NCBI GenBank assembly: GCA_949752795.1
Contig: OX457075.1
Coordinates: forward strand, 8,112,001 to 8,176,000
Direction: 5' to 3'
DNA length: 64,000 bases
From: Hyperoodon ampullatus
Taxonomy: Eukaryota > Chordata > Mammalia > Artiodactyla > Ziphiidae
The notes beneath the pieces are model-generated. The model ran no database searches and had not been told where the DNA came from. It saw only the letters and a list, made by a program, of their open reading frames with translations. Of this stretch, positions 22,020 to 33,370 are shown in pieces (position 1 is the first letter of the stretch; each line of letters begins with the position of its first letter). The translations under genes were made by a program, and so were the position numbers.

Positions 22020-23689
22020 GCCTCCAAAACTCTGGAAAGATGCTTATCTCCAAAACTAAAGGCCTGCTAAGAGTGAAAAGCTGTCGGCTGCATTCGGTGC
22101 CCTGTGAAGAGGGAGGTGGGAAACAGAAGAGACAGCAGAAGAGAAGAGGAGACAAGAAGCGGCAGGAACCAAGCATCTGGCAAGATCTCGCCCAGACACC
22201 CATTCCCAAGGGGCAGGCACACCTCCGTGCCCCAGGCAGGCATTACAGGAGCGGGGCTTGAGTCCCAAGCTGCAATGTGCACACAGCAATTCCTACCGCG
22301 AGGCAGGGACCGGGTTGCTGTTGGGAGGATGGGGGGAATTTCAGAACATTATGAGCTGCCGGAAAGGTGACAAGGGGACGATTTTCTTTCCCCAGCCCAG
22401 TCTCAGTGGCCTTTGCAGGTGCAGCACTGCCTCATTTATCTTGCACTGTCAGGGGGAGGACAGCGTTCCACTTAAGTGAATTTCCCTGAATTCCCAAGCT
22501 TGTTCTTTCTAAGCCCCAAATTTCATTTCCTTTAGGCATTCTGGATGGAAGGCTTTCTCAAATGTATTCTACATCTCCTTACCTTTTCAGAAGCACAAGA
22601 GAGTTTAACCCTTTCTTGATGACCTTGCCTTATTTCTATGACCGTCTAGCCCACACACTCTCCTGCACTTGCTTTTAGCTTTCTGCCACAAGGCTGCCAG
22701 CTGTCAATCCTCACTGCTGTTATTGAGCTGTCTCTAATGCCTCCCTCTTCCTTCCCCGGAACATCTTATATATGCTACATCCAGTTTGCAGGGACTGGAA
22801 AACCAAATATCTGGGATTGTTAGACTTTTATGTTAAGCAAGAGGAAAGAGGCTTTGAACAAGTGCTTTGGTCCATCTTCTAAGCAGTACAGTTCATGGAT
22901 TTGGTGTAAGACCATGGAATAGTTATTTCAGGTGTCTGGGCTTTCTCTGCTTGCACAATTTGGAAGTTACTAGAAGTCAGATTTCAAGATAAGTGGGGGT
23001 GATGCTGTAGTGGGTTTGAAGAGCAATGTAAGTATTTTCCCCTGACTATTCATTTTCAGGAATGTCATGTGTCTTATCCAACTAGCTGGGTCCCTGCATT
23101 CAATGTGCTATTGACTTCACCTGCCAGACTACCTGTCACTAGGTTTTTTGTCTGCAAGTTTCATGAGTCTGGACTTTGCCTGACAAAGGACCCTCCCACC
23201 TGGAAAGAAATGAAGATCAAAAGCCCCTACAGGAATATGTCTAGGTCTTCAGGCTCAGAGAAAGGGCCCCAGTTTGAAGAGCTGTCAGACTCAGACAGAT
23301 GCAGTGACATTTGGAAAGTAATCTGAATTACCCGAGGACCAGGGATATTGGAAGGTTGGCAAAAATGTCTCCCTGGCACCTGCTGTCAGCACCAATCAAA
23401 CACGGGTCCAGCTTCCCCCAGAGGGGAGCACTGCCCTCACCTACATTTTGGTGTCTTAGAGAGTTCCATCATTTGGGCTGGCAGCCTGGGTGTGTTGCCG
23501 GCAGGAAATAATAACCTGCAACTGGAATCATCTGTAGGAAAGACTCTGGGGTTTAGAACGTCCAGCTCTGGAGTTTTTATTTTCCCAGGAGATGTGACGC
23601 TTTATCTTTCATGGCCATCACCACCACTGGGAATTACCATCATCACCCCTGGTGGGCACTATGCCCCCAACCATCCTCCGAGGTGGGTG
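22020..23689. other. unclassified DNA
   Basis: No gene or clear repeat. Frames up to 115 codons (23348-23695 plus) overlap others in different frames and have no domain. A purine-rich patch lies at 22100-22165. Confidence 0.4.
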
Positions 23690-23830
23690 TTTTAAGTCCT
23701 GTATTACAGAGCAGGAGCTGAACTTAAATAAGGTATCTTTCCTGAGGTCAGGCAACTGGAGATGGTGTCGCTGAGATTAGACCTCTCTTGTCTCTGGTCC
23801 GGATGCTGCTCTTTGTATCATCAGTCTACT
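23690..23830 (-). mobile_element. MIR SINE fragment
   Basis: Antisense MIR words 'attacagagcaggagctga', 'cctgaggtcaggcaactgg' and 'gctgagattagacctctc' appear in order. Confidence 0.6.
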
Positions 23831-24365
23831 TAGATATCCTGACCTCAAACACTGTTGGTCTGGAAGCACAAGGAGAGGGTGCATGGAGCTTGCTAGGATG
23901 ATGGCAGGCCCTGGAAGGCAGAGATCAAGGCCAGCTTTTCACATAGATGGGCCAGGCAGCCATTCCCGTGATGTTCGGGGGCTCTGCTGTGACACTATTG
24001 CTCTGGAATTAGGATTGCTCATACCCTCTGGGCTGCCTGCAATCCCCAAAGTGGAGTTTGAATCCCTTAGCTTTATGTTTTTTTCCCAAGATGCCAAGAT
24101 GTAAGTAACTCTGGAAAGTCACTACTTTAAGTTGTTACCACTTATTTGCATCTTAGGGAAAAAGAGTTTCAGATATTTTTTTTGGACAGTGAATTTTTCT
24201 TGGAAAGGGAGGTATGTGGAAAGTGTGAGCAATTTGGTTCAGGTTATCCACTGGGAGGTGAGAAAGGGCACAGAGGAGTAAGCTGGGGCCACCAAGTCCA
24301 AGTTTATTCCCCTCACAGCTTCACTGGGGACTTGTCTGGGGACAATGTTGAGGTCAGAGATCAAA
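23831..24365. other. unclassified DNA
   Basis: No gene or repeat recognised. Confidence 0.35.
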
Positions 24366-24650
24366 AGATACCTTAGGAAGTCCTCTTTGATTTCTTCAGT
24401 GATCCATTGGTTGTTTAGTAACATACTGTTTTCCACGTGTTTGTGTGGTTTGCAGTTTTTTTTCTTATAGTTGATTTCTAGTCTCATAGCATTGTGGTTG
24501 GAAAGGATGCTTGACATGATTTCAATTTTCTTAAATTTACTGAGGCTTATTTTGTGGCCTAGCATGTGATCTACCCACATGGAGAATGTTCCATGTGCAC
24601 TTGAAAAAAATGTGTATTCTGCTGCTTTCAGATGGAATCCGTACACACTA
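24366..24650 (-). mobile_element. L1M 5'-region fragment
   Basis: Antisense to the 5' region of older L1s. Landmarks are 'tgatccattggttgtttagt', 'ccacgtgtttgtgtggtt', 'ctcatagcattgtggttgg', 'catgtgatctacccaca' and 'atgtgtattctgctgc'. The minus-strand 135-codon frame here is explained by this repeat. Confidence 0.8.
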
Positions 24651-25235
24651 TCAGTGTTGTTTTGGAATCATCTTGTATGTGCTTGCAAGAGCCAATTGTT
24701 AAATTATCAGGAATTCTATAAACTGGTAGATGTCATGTTGGTACCTTGAAATTGGCCCATGATGGGAGTGCAGAGAAATTGCTAAATGCTACAAATCAGT
24801 GTTCTCTTCCCAAGAGAGCTAGTCATTCATGAGCACTCTACTGACATTAAAGTTCTGGATTAAAAAGACTGAGAAGGGAAGATGGTGAAAGTGGGACAGA
24901 AAAAGGAAGAGAAAGGAATAATTTATCTGGCAGCAAAAAGGTCATGGGATCCCTCTGAGAGCTTTCCAAGGGGCGAGATGTACAGCATCCCCGGTGGGCC
25001 ACAGAGGTGATCATCAAGATGATCAGATCTAACAAATGTGTGCTTTGCAGTCCAACTTAATTTATTCCTTACTGTCTTATAGAGCTTGCCACCAATTAAA
25101 CAATTAGTAGCTAATTTAGTTTCCTCATCAGGGTTGCAGCAGAAGGTTTTCTGATTTCAGTGTGAGGCATTCCAGGGCAGGTACAAGCATACTTACTTGT
25201 CTCTTAGTGACAGCCTGGCCTGTCTGGGGGCCATG
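24651..25235. other. unclassified DNA, possibly an old DNA transposon at 24670-24850
   Basis: 'gagccaattgttaaattatc', 'ggaattctataaactgg' and 'atgctacaaatcagtgtt' remind me of an ancient mammalian medium-reiterated element, but I could not place it. The rest is unclassified. Confidence 0.3.
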
Positions 25236-25239
25236 CATC

Positions 25240-25384
25240 TTCAGGGAGAGAGAAGCCAGGCTGTTTGTTTCAAATCTGCCACTGTCTGGCTGAGCAAACT
25301 TGGACAAGTCACTTGTCCTCTCTGGGCTGAGTTCCCCATCTGCAAGATGAGGGGCTGAACCTGGCAACCCTGCAGGTCCATTTC
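25240..25384 (+). mobile_element. MIR SINE
   Basis: 'caaatctgccactgtctgg', 'aacttggacaagtcacttg', 'ctgggctgagttcccca' and 'tctgcaagatgaggggc' match the MIR core. Confidence 0.85.
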
Positions 25385-26465
25385 CATTTCCAGGCTCTTT
25401 GAGTCATGGCCTTCTACTTTCTCTGTTATGCTTTACTGCTGCTGTCTCAAGGGAGACAGGCCAGTCCTCCGTCTGATTTTCTGAGCTATCGGCCCCCACA
25501 GGGCCCACACACAGCTCAGATACAATAGATGGCTTTGGGAACTAGAGTCTCCCCTGCAGGCAGGTCCCCTCTCTGAGCACCATTTGCTTGTCCCGTGGCA
25601 ACAGAGGGACTCCAACACGCAGTGCTTTGAATTCCTCCTTCAGAAATGGAGAGAATACTTCATTCTTTTGGCCGCAAATAAGACCTTCCTTAAGCAACTC
25701 TGATAGATTAAAAACAAATCAGGTTGGGAATTGATGATCTACTTCACAAACTGATCATTTGTTCTGGAAAATGATGCTTGAAAAAGACATTTTCCTTCGT
25801 GAAATTAAAATAAGAGGCAATCTGGAATTCACTGGTGAGTTTTCCTCCTCTCTCATCACCTACCTAATAGTTTCTGATGGGAGTCCACCATCTTTCTCTT
25901 CTGACTACGCCCTCCAGGCTGGTCCTTCTTTACCCATCTCCTGTGCCTGTTCCATCTCTTGACAGGTCTCTCCCCAGCCATTCCTCCCATCCATTCATCT
26001 TACCCATGACCTTGCCTTGTATGTACATTTCCATTTGACCAAATCCCAGCTTCCTCCCCGCCACCCATGCCTTTATTACTCTGCCTACCCCTGCACCCTT
26101 TCTAGTGCCCAATTTGAGTGTTGGAAAAAGTTCTAGATCAGGAGGTTGCACTATTCAACATAGGGCTCTGTTAGTAGAGCAGAAAGAGTTCCAGAGTCAT
26201 CAGCACAGTCATCTCTGAATTAAGGGGTTGGGCTAGTGGGGAGCATCCTAACTGGTGTGCAATGGCATATGGGTATGCAAAGCCAGAGAACACTACTTTA
26301 CCATGAATGATTTTGTAAAGCAGAAATTCTTTTCTTTCATAGAAAAAAAATCACACCCTAGGAAACCCATTTGGGACTCAGATTGTCTTAAAGCATAGGC
26401 ACCACAAGGATCCTTTTTTCTGTTTCAATTCATAAACCCTCTTGATGTGTTGTCTTGGTAGGCAT
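25385..26465. other. unclassified DNA
   Basis: No gene recognised. The C/T-rich part at 25840-26110 could be a degraded L2, but I could not anchor it. Confidence 0.35.
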
Positions 26466-26469
26466 TTAT

Positions 26470-27290
26470 TTTATAACAACTTTATTGAGATGTAATTCAC
26501 ATACCTTAAAACTCACCCATTTGGAGTACACAATGGTTTTTAATAGATTCGAAAGTTGTAAGACCATCACAACAATCAATTTGAGAGCATTTTCATCACT
26601 CCCAAAAGAAATCCCAACCCATTAGCAATCACTCCCCCTTCCCTCCTCATTATTCCACCAGCCTAGGCAACCAACTAGTCTACTTTCTGTCTCTATAGAC
26701 TTGCCTAGTCTGATACTGCATATAAATGGAATCATACATGATCCTTTGTGACTGATTTCTTTTGCTTAGCCTAATATTTCCAAGCTTCATTCATGTTATA
26801 GAATGGATCAGTACTTCACTTCTTTTTATTGCTGAATAATTCTTCACTGTATGGACATGTCACTTTTCTTTTAATCCATTCATCAGTTGATGGACATTTG
26901 GGTTGTTTCTATTTTTGGCTATTATAAATAATATTACTAAGAACTTCATGTACAAGTCTTTGTGTAGACATACGTTCTTTTTTCTCTTGGGTATATATCT
27001 AAGGGTAGAATTGGTCATATGTAAATATTTTTAATGTTTCTAGACAGCACCAAATTATTTTACACAGTGTTGCCTCAGTTTACATTCCCACCAGCAAATT
27101 CTGAGGGTTTCAATTTCTTCACAGCCACACCAACACTTGTTATTGTCTCTCTTTTTGATAATAGCCATCCTACTGGGTGTGAGAGGGTACCTCATTGTGT
27201 TTTTGATATACATCTCCTTAATAAACAGTGATGTTTAGTATCTTTTTGTGTGCTTATTGGCCATTTGTTTACCTTCTTTTGAGGAATGTG
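26470..27290 (-). mobile_element. old L1M 3'-end relic
   Basis: Antisense L1M 3' landmarks are 'aactttattgagatgtaatt', 'tggaatcatacatgatcc', 'cattcatcagttgatggaca', 'tttgggttgtttct' and 'ctcttgggtatatatctaa'. 'tacattcccaccagcaaatt' and 'gccatcctactgggtgtga' follow. No coding potential. Confidence 0.88.
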
Positions 27291-28880
27291 GTAGGACTTA
27301 TGACTGCCATTTTGCTAGTGTTTACTCTATGTCTTTTGCCTTTGCTCCTCTATCACTCCTTTACTGCCTTCTTTGTGTTAAATAGATATTTTATAGCATA
27401 CTATTTTAGTTCCTTTGTTATTTTATTTACTATATTTTTTGGACTATTCTTTAGTGGTTGTTCTGGGCATTACAATTAGCACTGAAACTTAAAGTTTGGG
27501 TTAATATAAATTTAATTTCAATATTATACAGAAACTTTGCTCCAATATATTTCCACTTCTCTCCTCCTTTGTGCTATAAATGTCACACAAATTACATCTT
27601 TATACCTTATCAGCCCATCAACTCAGTTTACTAATTACTGATTTATGCAGTTGTCTTTTAAAGTAATAGTAAAGGTAAAGTATTACAAAAGATACATTTA
27701 TACTGTCTTTCATTTTTGCCTATGTAGTTACCTTTACTGATGCTGTTTATTTCTACATGTGGACTAAAGTTATGGTCTTCATTTTAACCTGAAGGATTCC
27801 CTAAAGTTTTTCTTACAGGGCAGATGTGCCAGCAACCAAGTTTCTCAGTTTTTATCTATGATGTCTTAATTTCTCCTTTTTTTTTTTTTTTTTTTTGTGG
27901 TACGCGGGCCTCTCACTGTTGTGGCCTCTCCCGTTGTGGAGCACAGGCTCCGGACACGCAGACCCAGCGGCCATGGCTCACGGTTCCAGCCGCTCCGCGG
28001 CATGTGGGATCTTCCCGGACCGGGGCATGAACCCGTGTCCCCCGCATCGGCAGGTGGACTCTCAACCACTGCACCACCAGGGAAGCCCCTCTCCTTCGTT
28101 TTTGAATGATAGTTTCGTTGGATAAAGAATTCTTTGAAGGCAGCTCTTTTTTGCAGAACTTTAAATATGTCCTCCAATTGCCTTTTGGCTTCCTTTTGGC
28201 TTTCTTGGATTTATAAAGAGAAGTCAACTGTTAATATTATCGAGGATGCTTTTTACTTGAGGAGTCATTTATCTCTTGGTGCTTTCCTGATTCTGCCAGT
28301 TCACATCTGCTGTTGAGCTCCTCTAGTGAATTTTTCATTTCAGTTGTTATGCTTTTCGACTACAGAATTCCTATTTGGTTCTTTTTTGTTTTTACTTTTC
28401 TGTTCATTTTAATCCTTCAATTTATACTCCCTATTTATTGAGGCATTATTGTCAAAGTTTAATTCTAAAGATGGTTTTATTTAGTCTTTTGAGTATATGT
28501 AAAAAACTGATTTAAAAATATTTGTCTGGTAAGTCTAGTATCTGAGTTCCCCCTCAGGGAAGTTTCTAATGACTGCTTTTTTTTTTTTTTTTTTTTTTAA
28601 TCTATCTCTGGGTCATGGTTTCCTGTTTTTTGCATGTCTTATAATTATATAGATATATTTTTTTCTCACAAAATGAACATTTTAGATAATATAACGTGCC
28701 AATTCTGGAAATCAGATCTCCCTCCATCAGACTTTGCTTTTGTTGCTGATTTTGTTGTTGTTGTTACTGCCATTTGTTGGTTTAATAAATTTTCTAAACT
28801 AATTCTGTGAAACACGTGTTCCATGTAGTGTGTAGCCACTGAGGTCTTTGCTAGGTTATCTGAGTGGTCAGCTAATAGTT
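27291..28880 (-). mobile_element. old L1M 5'-region relic, split by a CHR SINE
   Basis: The + strand reads antisense L1M 5' sequence. Landmarks are 'gtggttgttctgggcattac', 'ttccctaaagtttttctta', 'gaatgatagtttcgttggat', 'ctttgaaggcagctc', 'gtgaatttttcatttcagtt' and 'ttcctatttggttctttttt'. It lies where the 5' part of a minus-strand L1 would be, with most of ORF1/ORF2 missing. The SINE at 27877 interrupts it. Confidence 0.7.
27877..28088 (-). mobile_element. CHR SINE, short form
   Basis: Minus-strand copy: T run 27877-27896 (A tail), body beginning 'tggtacgcgggcc', head GGGCTTCCCTGGTGG ending at 28088. Flanks 'ttctcctttt' and 'tctccttcgtttt' give only a weak duplication. Inserted in old L1M sequence. 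Confidence 0.93.
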
Positions 28881-29640
28881 GGTCACCTATTTCCTAAAGT
28901 ACTTTGAACTAATGTTTTGAATTCTTTGATGAGTGGCTCTGTGTGCTTTGGTGTATGCCTTAAATCCTCAGGAAGCTTACAGCTCTGTCTAAGCCTTAAT
29001 TTCCTCCTTGCCCAGGGCCACAGGGTTACCCAGAGGTGAGAGATTACAGACCTCTCTGGTCTTTCCTGGGTACCTGCACAGCCCTGCACATCCTCACAAC
29101 CTTCTAGATTCCTAGGAATATGTCAGAGCTTTCAAATCACTCTATGGACATCTCATTCCCTAGATCATCCTTTTAAGTTTTGGACTAGGCTTTTGTTTTC
29201 CCCAGTTGCTATCACATCCTCAAACAGCTGCAATGTTAAACCAAAGTGTTGCTTCTGCAGCTGATTATTAGTAGTACTTTGAAAACACTCTGGGGATAGG
29301 GCTTTTCTGCAGAGTGAGTTCTGGATCAGGGCGAACAACTATGCCTTGTTAATGGGGCTTTCTCAGGGAGCTGACAGGTAAAATAATGACAATGCTCTGG
29401 GGATGGGACTTTTTGAGGGGTTCCAAACCACTTCTGGCAGGTGTGAGGCAGCTGATTTTCAAGGCAAGTCAAGTTACAATGCCAAAATCCCTGCTGTTCG
29501 GATGGTTTTTCCATCTCTGCTGTCCCATTTCATCCTTGATCATGCTGTTCACAATGGATTAAATACACTCAATAAGCAGAGCATTTATCATAAATATAAG
29601 CAAAGGAGTGTCATTGACAGTAAGTGGTAAATAAGCCCTG
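28881..29640 (-). mobile_element. possible continuation of the old L1M 5' UTR
   Basis: The sequence follows the L1M 5' region without an obvious break and shows repeated 'ctctggggatggg/aggg' modules at 29289 and 29396, which can occur in tandem L1 5' monomers. Assignment is by position and weak resemblance only. Confidence 0.35.
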
Positions 29641-29749
29641 CAAAAACTTGCATGAAAACTTACCATGTTCAGGACTATGGGCACCAGTCATTTTGTTGTT
29701 TACACCCATATTTGTCAGTTCTCTAAGAATTACAGTTTAAATAGTCATG

Positions 29750-29962
29750 TTACGTATGTAGTACTTTACATGTGCTTTATTTCCATTACCTTATCAAAAC
29801 TCAGAGCAACCTGTGATTTTAGATGAGGAAGTCTTGACCCCTAGCTATTAGGACACCTCCTCAAGGTCACACAGCTGGGCTCTGACACATAGTCACAGCG
29901 GGATTCAGCCTTGAGGTTTCTGACCCAGGTTCATGGCTCTTTCCACCACACAGCTGTCTTTG
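29750..29962 (-). mobile_element. MIR SINE
   Basis: Antisense MIR: 'tttagatgaggaagtcttga', 'caaggtcacacagctgggc', 'gcgggattcagccttgagg' and 'gacccaggttcatggctctt'. Confidence 0.85.
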
Positions 29963-30785
29963 TTGAAAAAGGAGTGAAATTCAAATCAATCATTTTCCAC
30001 CATAAGAAAGCTGCTAAAAATGTTCGTTGGAGCAAGAGTTGAAACGAACTGCTTATGTGAGGTTTTTCGCCGCCATCTGTGGTTTTCTTGGCTTTGTGAT
30101 GGGAAACTCTCCTGGATCACCCTGCTTCTCTTGGACTCCTCAACTGGCTCCTCCTCCAGTGGCTGCTTATGTCCTTCTCAGCCCTTGGCTTGATCCTTTT
30201 TCCCTATTCATCTTCTTTCTCAGAAAGTGGACCTCCTTCTGGACCAAATCCACTTCTAGCCTCAGGGTCCCTCTTGAGTTCAGTCCTAAAGGACCACCTT
30301 TGTCCTGGGCAATTTCCTTTGGAAGCTCACTCTTAGGTAGCGATACCCAGCTCTGTCCTTGAGCCCAGTAATTCCAAGTCACTAAATAGGCATGATGCGT
30401 GGCCAGAATTCAGTCCTTGCAGAAGCACTCACTTGGGTTCTGCCTTTGGGGAAGGGGCTATTCATATTCTGTCAACTCCAGGGAACTTCGACAAGTGACA
30501 GCTTTATAGACTCATGGTCTTCCTGAGCTCTGAAGTAGTTTCATATAAATATATATATATATATGTACGTATGTATAAAATGATGGCATGGGCCTTTACC
30601 TAGAGGATTAGCAAGCAAAAGTGGGTCTTTGGGTTTCATCTATCTGCTGGGGAGAGACATAATTCCTCCCATCTCTGCCATGTCCACCTAGAGGTCTATT
30701 TTCTTCTTCACTCCCTACCTAATAAAATGGACCCTCAATGTGAATATTTGTCCCCTTTACTTCTGTGATGGTATTTACAGTTAAA
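29963..30785. other. unclassified DNA, probable unidentified old repeat at 30080-30380
   Basis: The block at 30080-30380 ('cctggatcaccctgcttctc', 'ccttctggaccaaatcc') has the look of a C/T-rich dispersed repeat, but I cannot name it. A TA microsatellite lies at 30547-30563. No gene recognised. Confidence 0.3.
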
Positions 30786-30789
30786 CCTC

Positions 30790-30895
30790 CAATGCTTTTG
30801 CCCAGTTAGGGCATCTTAGCCTGTGAGGTCCCAGAGGTCAGGGACAATGGGAAGTCAACAAATGTTTGCTGAGCGGATGAATCTTTTAAACTCAT
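30790..30895 (+). mobile_element. L2 3'-end fragment
   Basis: 'ctgtgaggtcccagaggtca', 'gggacaatgggaa' and 'caacaaatgtttgctgagcg' match the L2 3' end, which normally reads '..gagggcaggga..' then '..aataaatgtttgttga..'. Confidence 0.65.
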
Positions 30896-31540
30896 TTTGC
30901 ACAGAAAAGCACACAGTCACAGAGCATTCGCCAATATCGTTTAATAGATGTTTCTGGTTGCACTCAAGAGAAATTTAAGCCTCGGGTGTGGGACCTATCC
31001 AGAGAAGGCAGAGTGGCATGGGTTTTTGAAAGACAGAATTTTGACAAAGAAGATGTGTCTGTGTTCTGCTCCAGTGGGTGAGCTTAGATATCCCCTTTCC
31101 TTTTCTGGCATTTAGTTTCTCTACTGTAAAAAGGTGGGATTAAATGAGAGGACCCCCCAAGCTCTGTGGTTCTCACGTTTTATGTAAAGGGGGGAGTAAC
31201 TGTCCTGTGTGTGGCCGGGAAAAGGTAACCTTGTGTAACCAAAATGCTGCTTGTAGCACAGGGGCACGACGTTTATCCACTGTAAGTTTAGGCACTGAGA
31301 AGTCAGAATATCTATTTCTGGTCTGGTTGCATGTTTTCCTTCAGTATCTTTTCCTTCCCCTGCAATGAGGGCCTTCTCCCTACAAAGAGGGCCTGGAGGT
31401 TTCAATTAAAAGGTATTTTTTACTTTAGTCTTGATAGATGTAACGCTTAACACATTTATCTTTCACATGAGGTATTTTCATGTGAGAGGAGACGCCTTAA
31501 AGGGAAGCGTCCAGGACTCGAAGAAACAGTTCTCCAAAAG
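30896..31540. other. unclassified DNA
   Basis: No gene or repeat recognised. Confidence 0.35.
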
Positions 31541-31579
31541 TTACAGTGACTGAGCGTGATGATGTGGAAAAAAGAGCCT

Positions 31580-31860
31580 CCTGACTCTCCTCCAATCAAA
31601 TGACCTAAGGGACCGATGACCGGGCCAGCCCATTCCTGACGCCTCCTCTGGGCGAGCAACAGAAACGTCCGCGGGAGGGGGTGATGTCACCATGGCTGGA
31701 TCCTCAGCCCCCTTGGAGTTAATAAAGCCCCTCCTCTGGCGGCTCAGCATCCCGGGCCTCCTTTGCCTTCTTTCTCTTCTTGTTTCTGCCCACACTCCCC
31801 CCGCAAACCAGTCTGACACTCATTCTAGGAGGAGAGGGCACTTGGTGCTGCTGTCACTAC
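31580..31860 (+). promoter_or_regulatory. promoter- or LTR-like GC-rich patch
   Basis: It contains a CCAAT box (31591-31595), a GC-rich segment with several CpGs (31635-31680), a CRE-like TGATGTCA at 31682-31689 followed by ATGG, AATAAAG at 31730-31736, and then a pyrimidine-rich tract. This order (CCAAT, CRE, polyadenylation signal, pyrimidine-rich U5-like end) could be a retroviral LTR relic or a small promoter/enhancer. No TATA box or long CpG island is seen. Confidence 0.25.
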
Positions 31861-32000
31861 TCCTGTCACTCGTCAACTGCAATCACCCTCATTTTGTTTC
31901 CTCTCCACAGTCCATTAACAGCAGCTCTCAGAAGCCTGGCTGCTTACCTGTAGCCCCTGACCCTTGGCCTCAGGTATCACATAGCCAGAGAGCGATGCTT

Positions 32001-32358
32001 TTTTTTAAATTAATTAATTAATTTTATATATTTATTTTTGGCTGCGTTGGGTCTTCCTTGCTGCATGCAGGCTTTCTCTGGTTGCGGCCAGCGGGGCTAC
32101 TCTTCGTTGCGGTGCGCGGGCTTCTCATTGCCGTGGCTTCTCTTGTTGCGGAGCACGGGCTCTAGGCACTCGGGCTTCAGTAGTTCTGACATGCAGGCTC
32201 AGTAGTTGTGGCTCGCGGGCTCTAGAGTGCAGGCTCAGTAGTTGTGGCGCCTGAACTTAGTAGCTCCGTGGCCTGTGGGATCTTCCCGGACCAGGGCTTG
32301 AACCCGTGTCCCCTGCATTGGCAGGCGGATTCTTAACCACTGCACCACCAGGGAAGCC
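32001..32358 (-). mobile_element. CHR SINE, long form
   Basis: Minus-strand long-form copy (about 360 bp). The tail region is 'ttttaaattaattaatt', the body carries repeated 'ggctcagtagttgtggc' type modules, and the head GGGCTTCCCTGGTGG ends at 32358. The duplication is cagagagcgatgctt (31986-32000) / cagagagcgattctt (32359-32373), one mismatch. Confidence 0.95.
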
Positions 32359-32373
32359 CAGAGAGCGATTCTT

Positions 32374-33000
32374 GATGAAAAAGAATGAGCCAACCTTAGC
32401 CTCCCTCAGCCCCCTGTCACCTTCTGAGGAGACAATTTTCAAAAGGGTAGAAAATCCTGAGACGTTTATATATACATATATATATATATATATGTATATA
32501 TTTCTTTTAAGTTAATTCTGCAGACTGCTGTGTTGGTGACATTTCCTTCAAACTGCAATAACTAACCTGTCACAGCCCTACAAATGCTGACAATACAGCA
32601 CCATGTGGGGTTGACTTAATAAACCTCATTTACATTCATTTTGATTCACTCAGGCGTTGAAAAACATTTCACAGGAGAAACTAGGAACCTCTCCAAGACG
32701 ACATGATGTTTGCTGATACGATATGAACAGACTTAATAGGCAGCATATATGAAAACATGCATTTCTTAGGTTATTAGAAAACTCAGTAGTTTTTTTTTTT
32801 TTTTAAGGCATTTAAAAATTATTCCTTTGAGTTCTGGGCCCCTAAGCTATGAAATGTGTCTACATGTGCAGAGTCTTTCTTGAGTAGGTAGATAACAGCA
32901 GAGTTAACTGTCTCCCCTGAGCTGTAAACTTGGACAAATTCTTAATCTCTCTGTATCTCAGGTGTTTTACCTTTGGGCACCTTACTAACACCTGTTTACC
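32374..33000. other. unclassified DNA with a TA microsatellite
   Basis: An interrupted (TA)n tract lies at 32467-32502 and T16 at 32791-32806. The rest is A/T-rich unique sequence with no gene recognised. Confidence 0.4.
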
Positions 33001-33004
33001 TAAC

Positions 33005-33370
33005 TGTATTATTCAGGGTTTTTTTGCAACAGTGCTAACAACATTCCTAAAATGCAGTGGCTTAAACAACAAGAGTTTATTTCTCACTTACAGGTTTGTA
33101 GGTACTTGTGGTTCAGCTGCACATAGTTCTAGGCTGTGGGTTGGATTTGGGTCTGATCTACACGTCTTCTCATTTTCTTTGTATTAGTAATTACCTGGGG
33201 CATGTTCTCTGAAGGTGGATAGCAAAAGCACCCAAGCCACGTCGAATCACAGGAGCACACACAAAGCTTCTGCTCATGTCATGTTTCTCTATATTACTTT
33301 GACCAAACTGAGTCACCTAGTCAAGTCCAAAGTCAATGGGCATGAGGATGTATTCTTCCCGTTCTCTCCT
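33005..33370. repeat. ancient dispersed repeat, class undetermined
   Basis: 'tgcagtggcttaaacaacaa', 'gtttatttctcacttacagg', 'ttgtggttcagctgcac' and later 'caagtccaaagtcaatggg' are words typical of an old mammalian transposon-derived repeat. I could not decide between an LTR (MaLR) and a DNA element. Confidence 0.45.
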
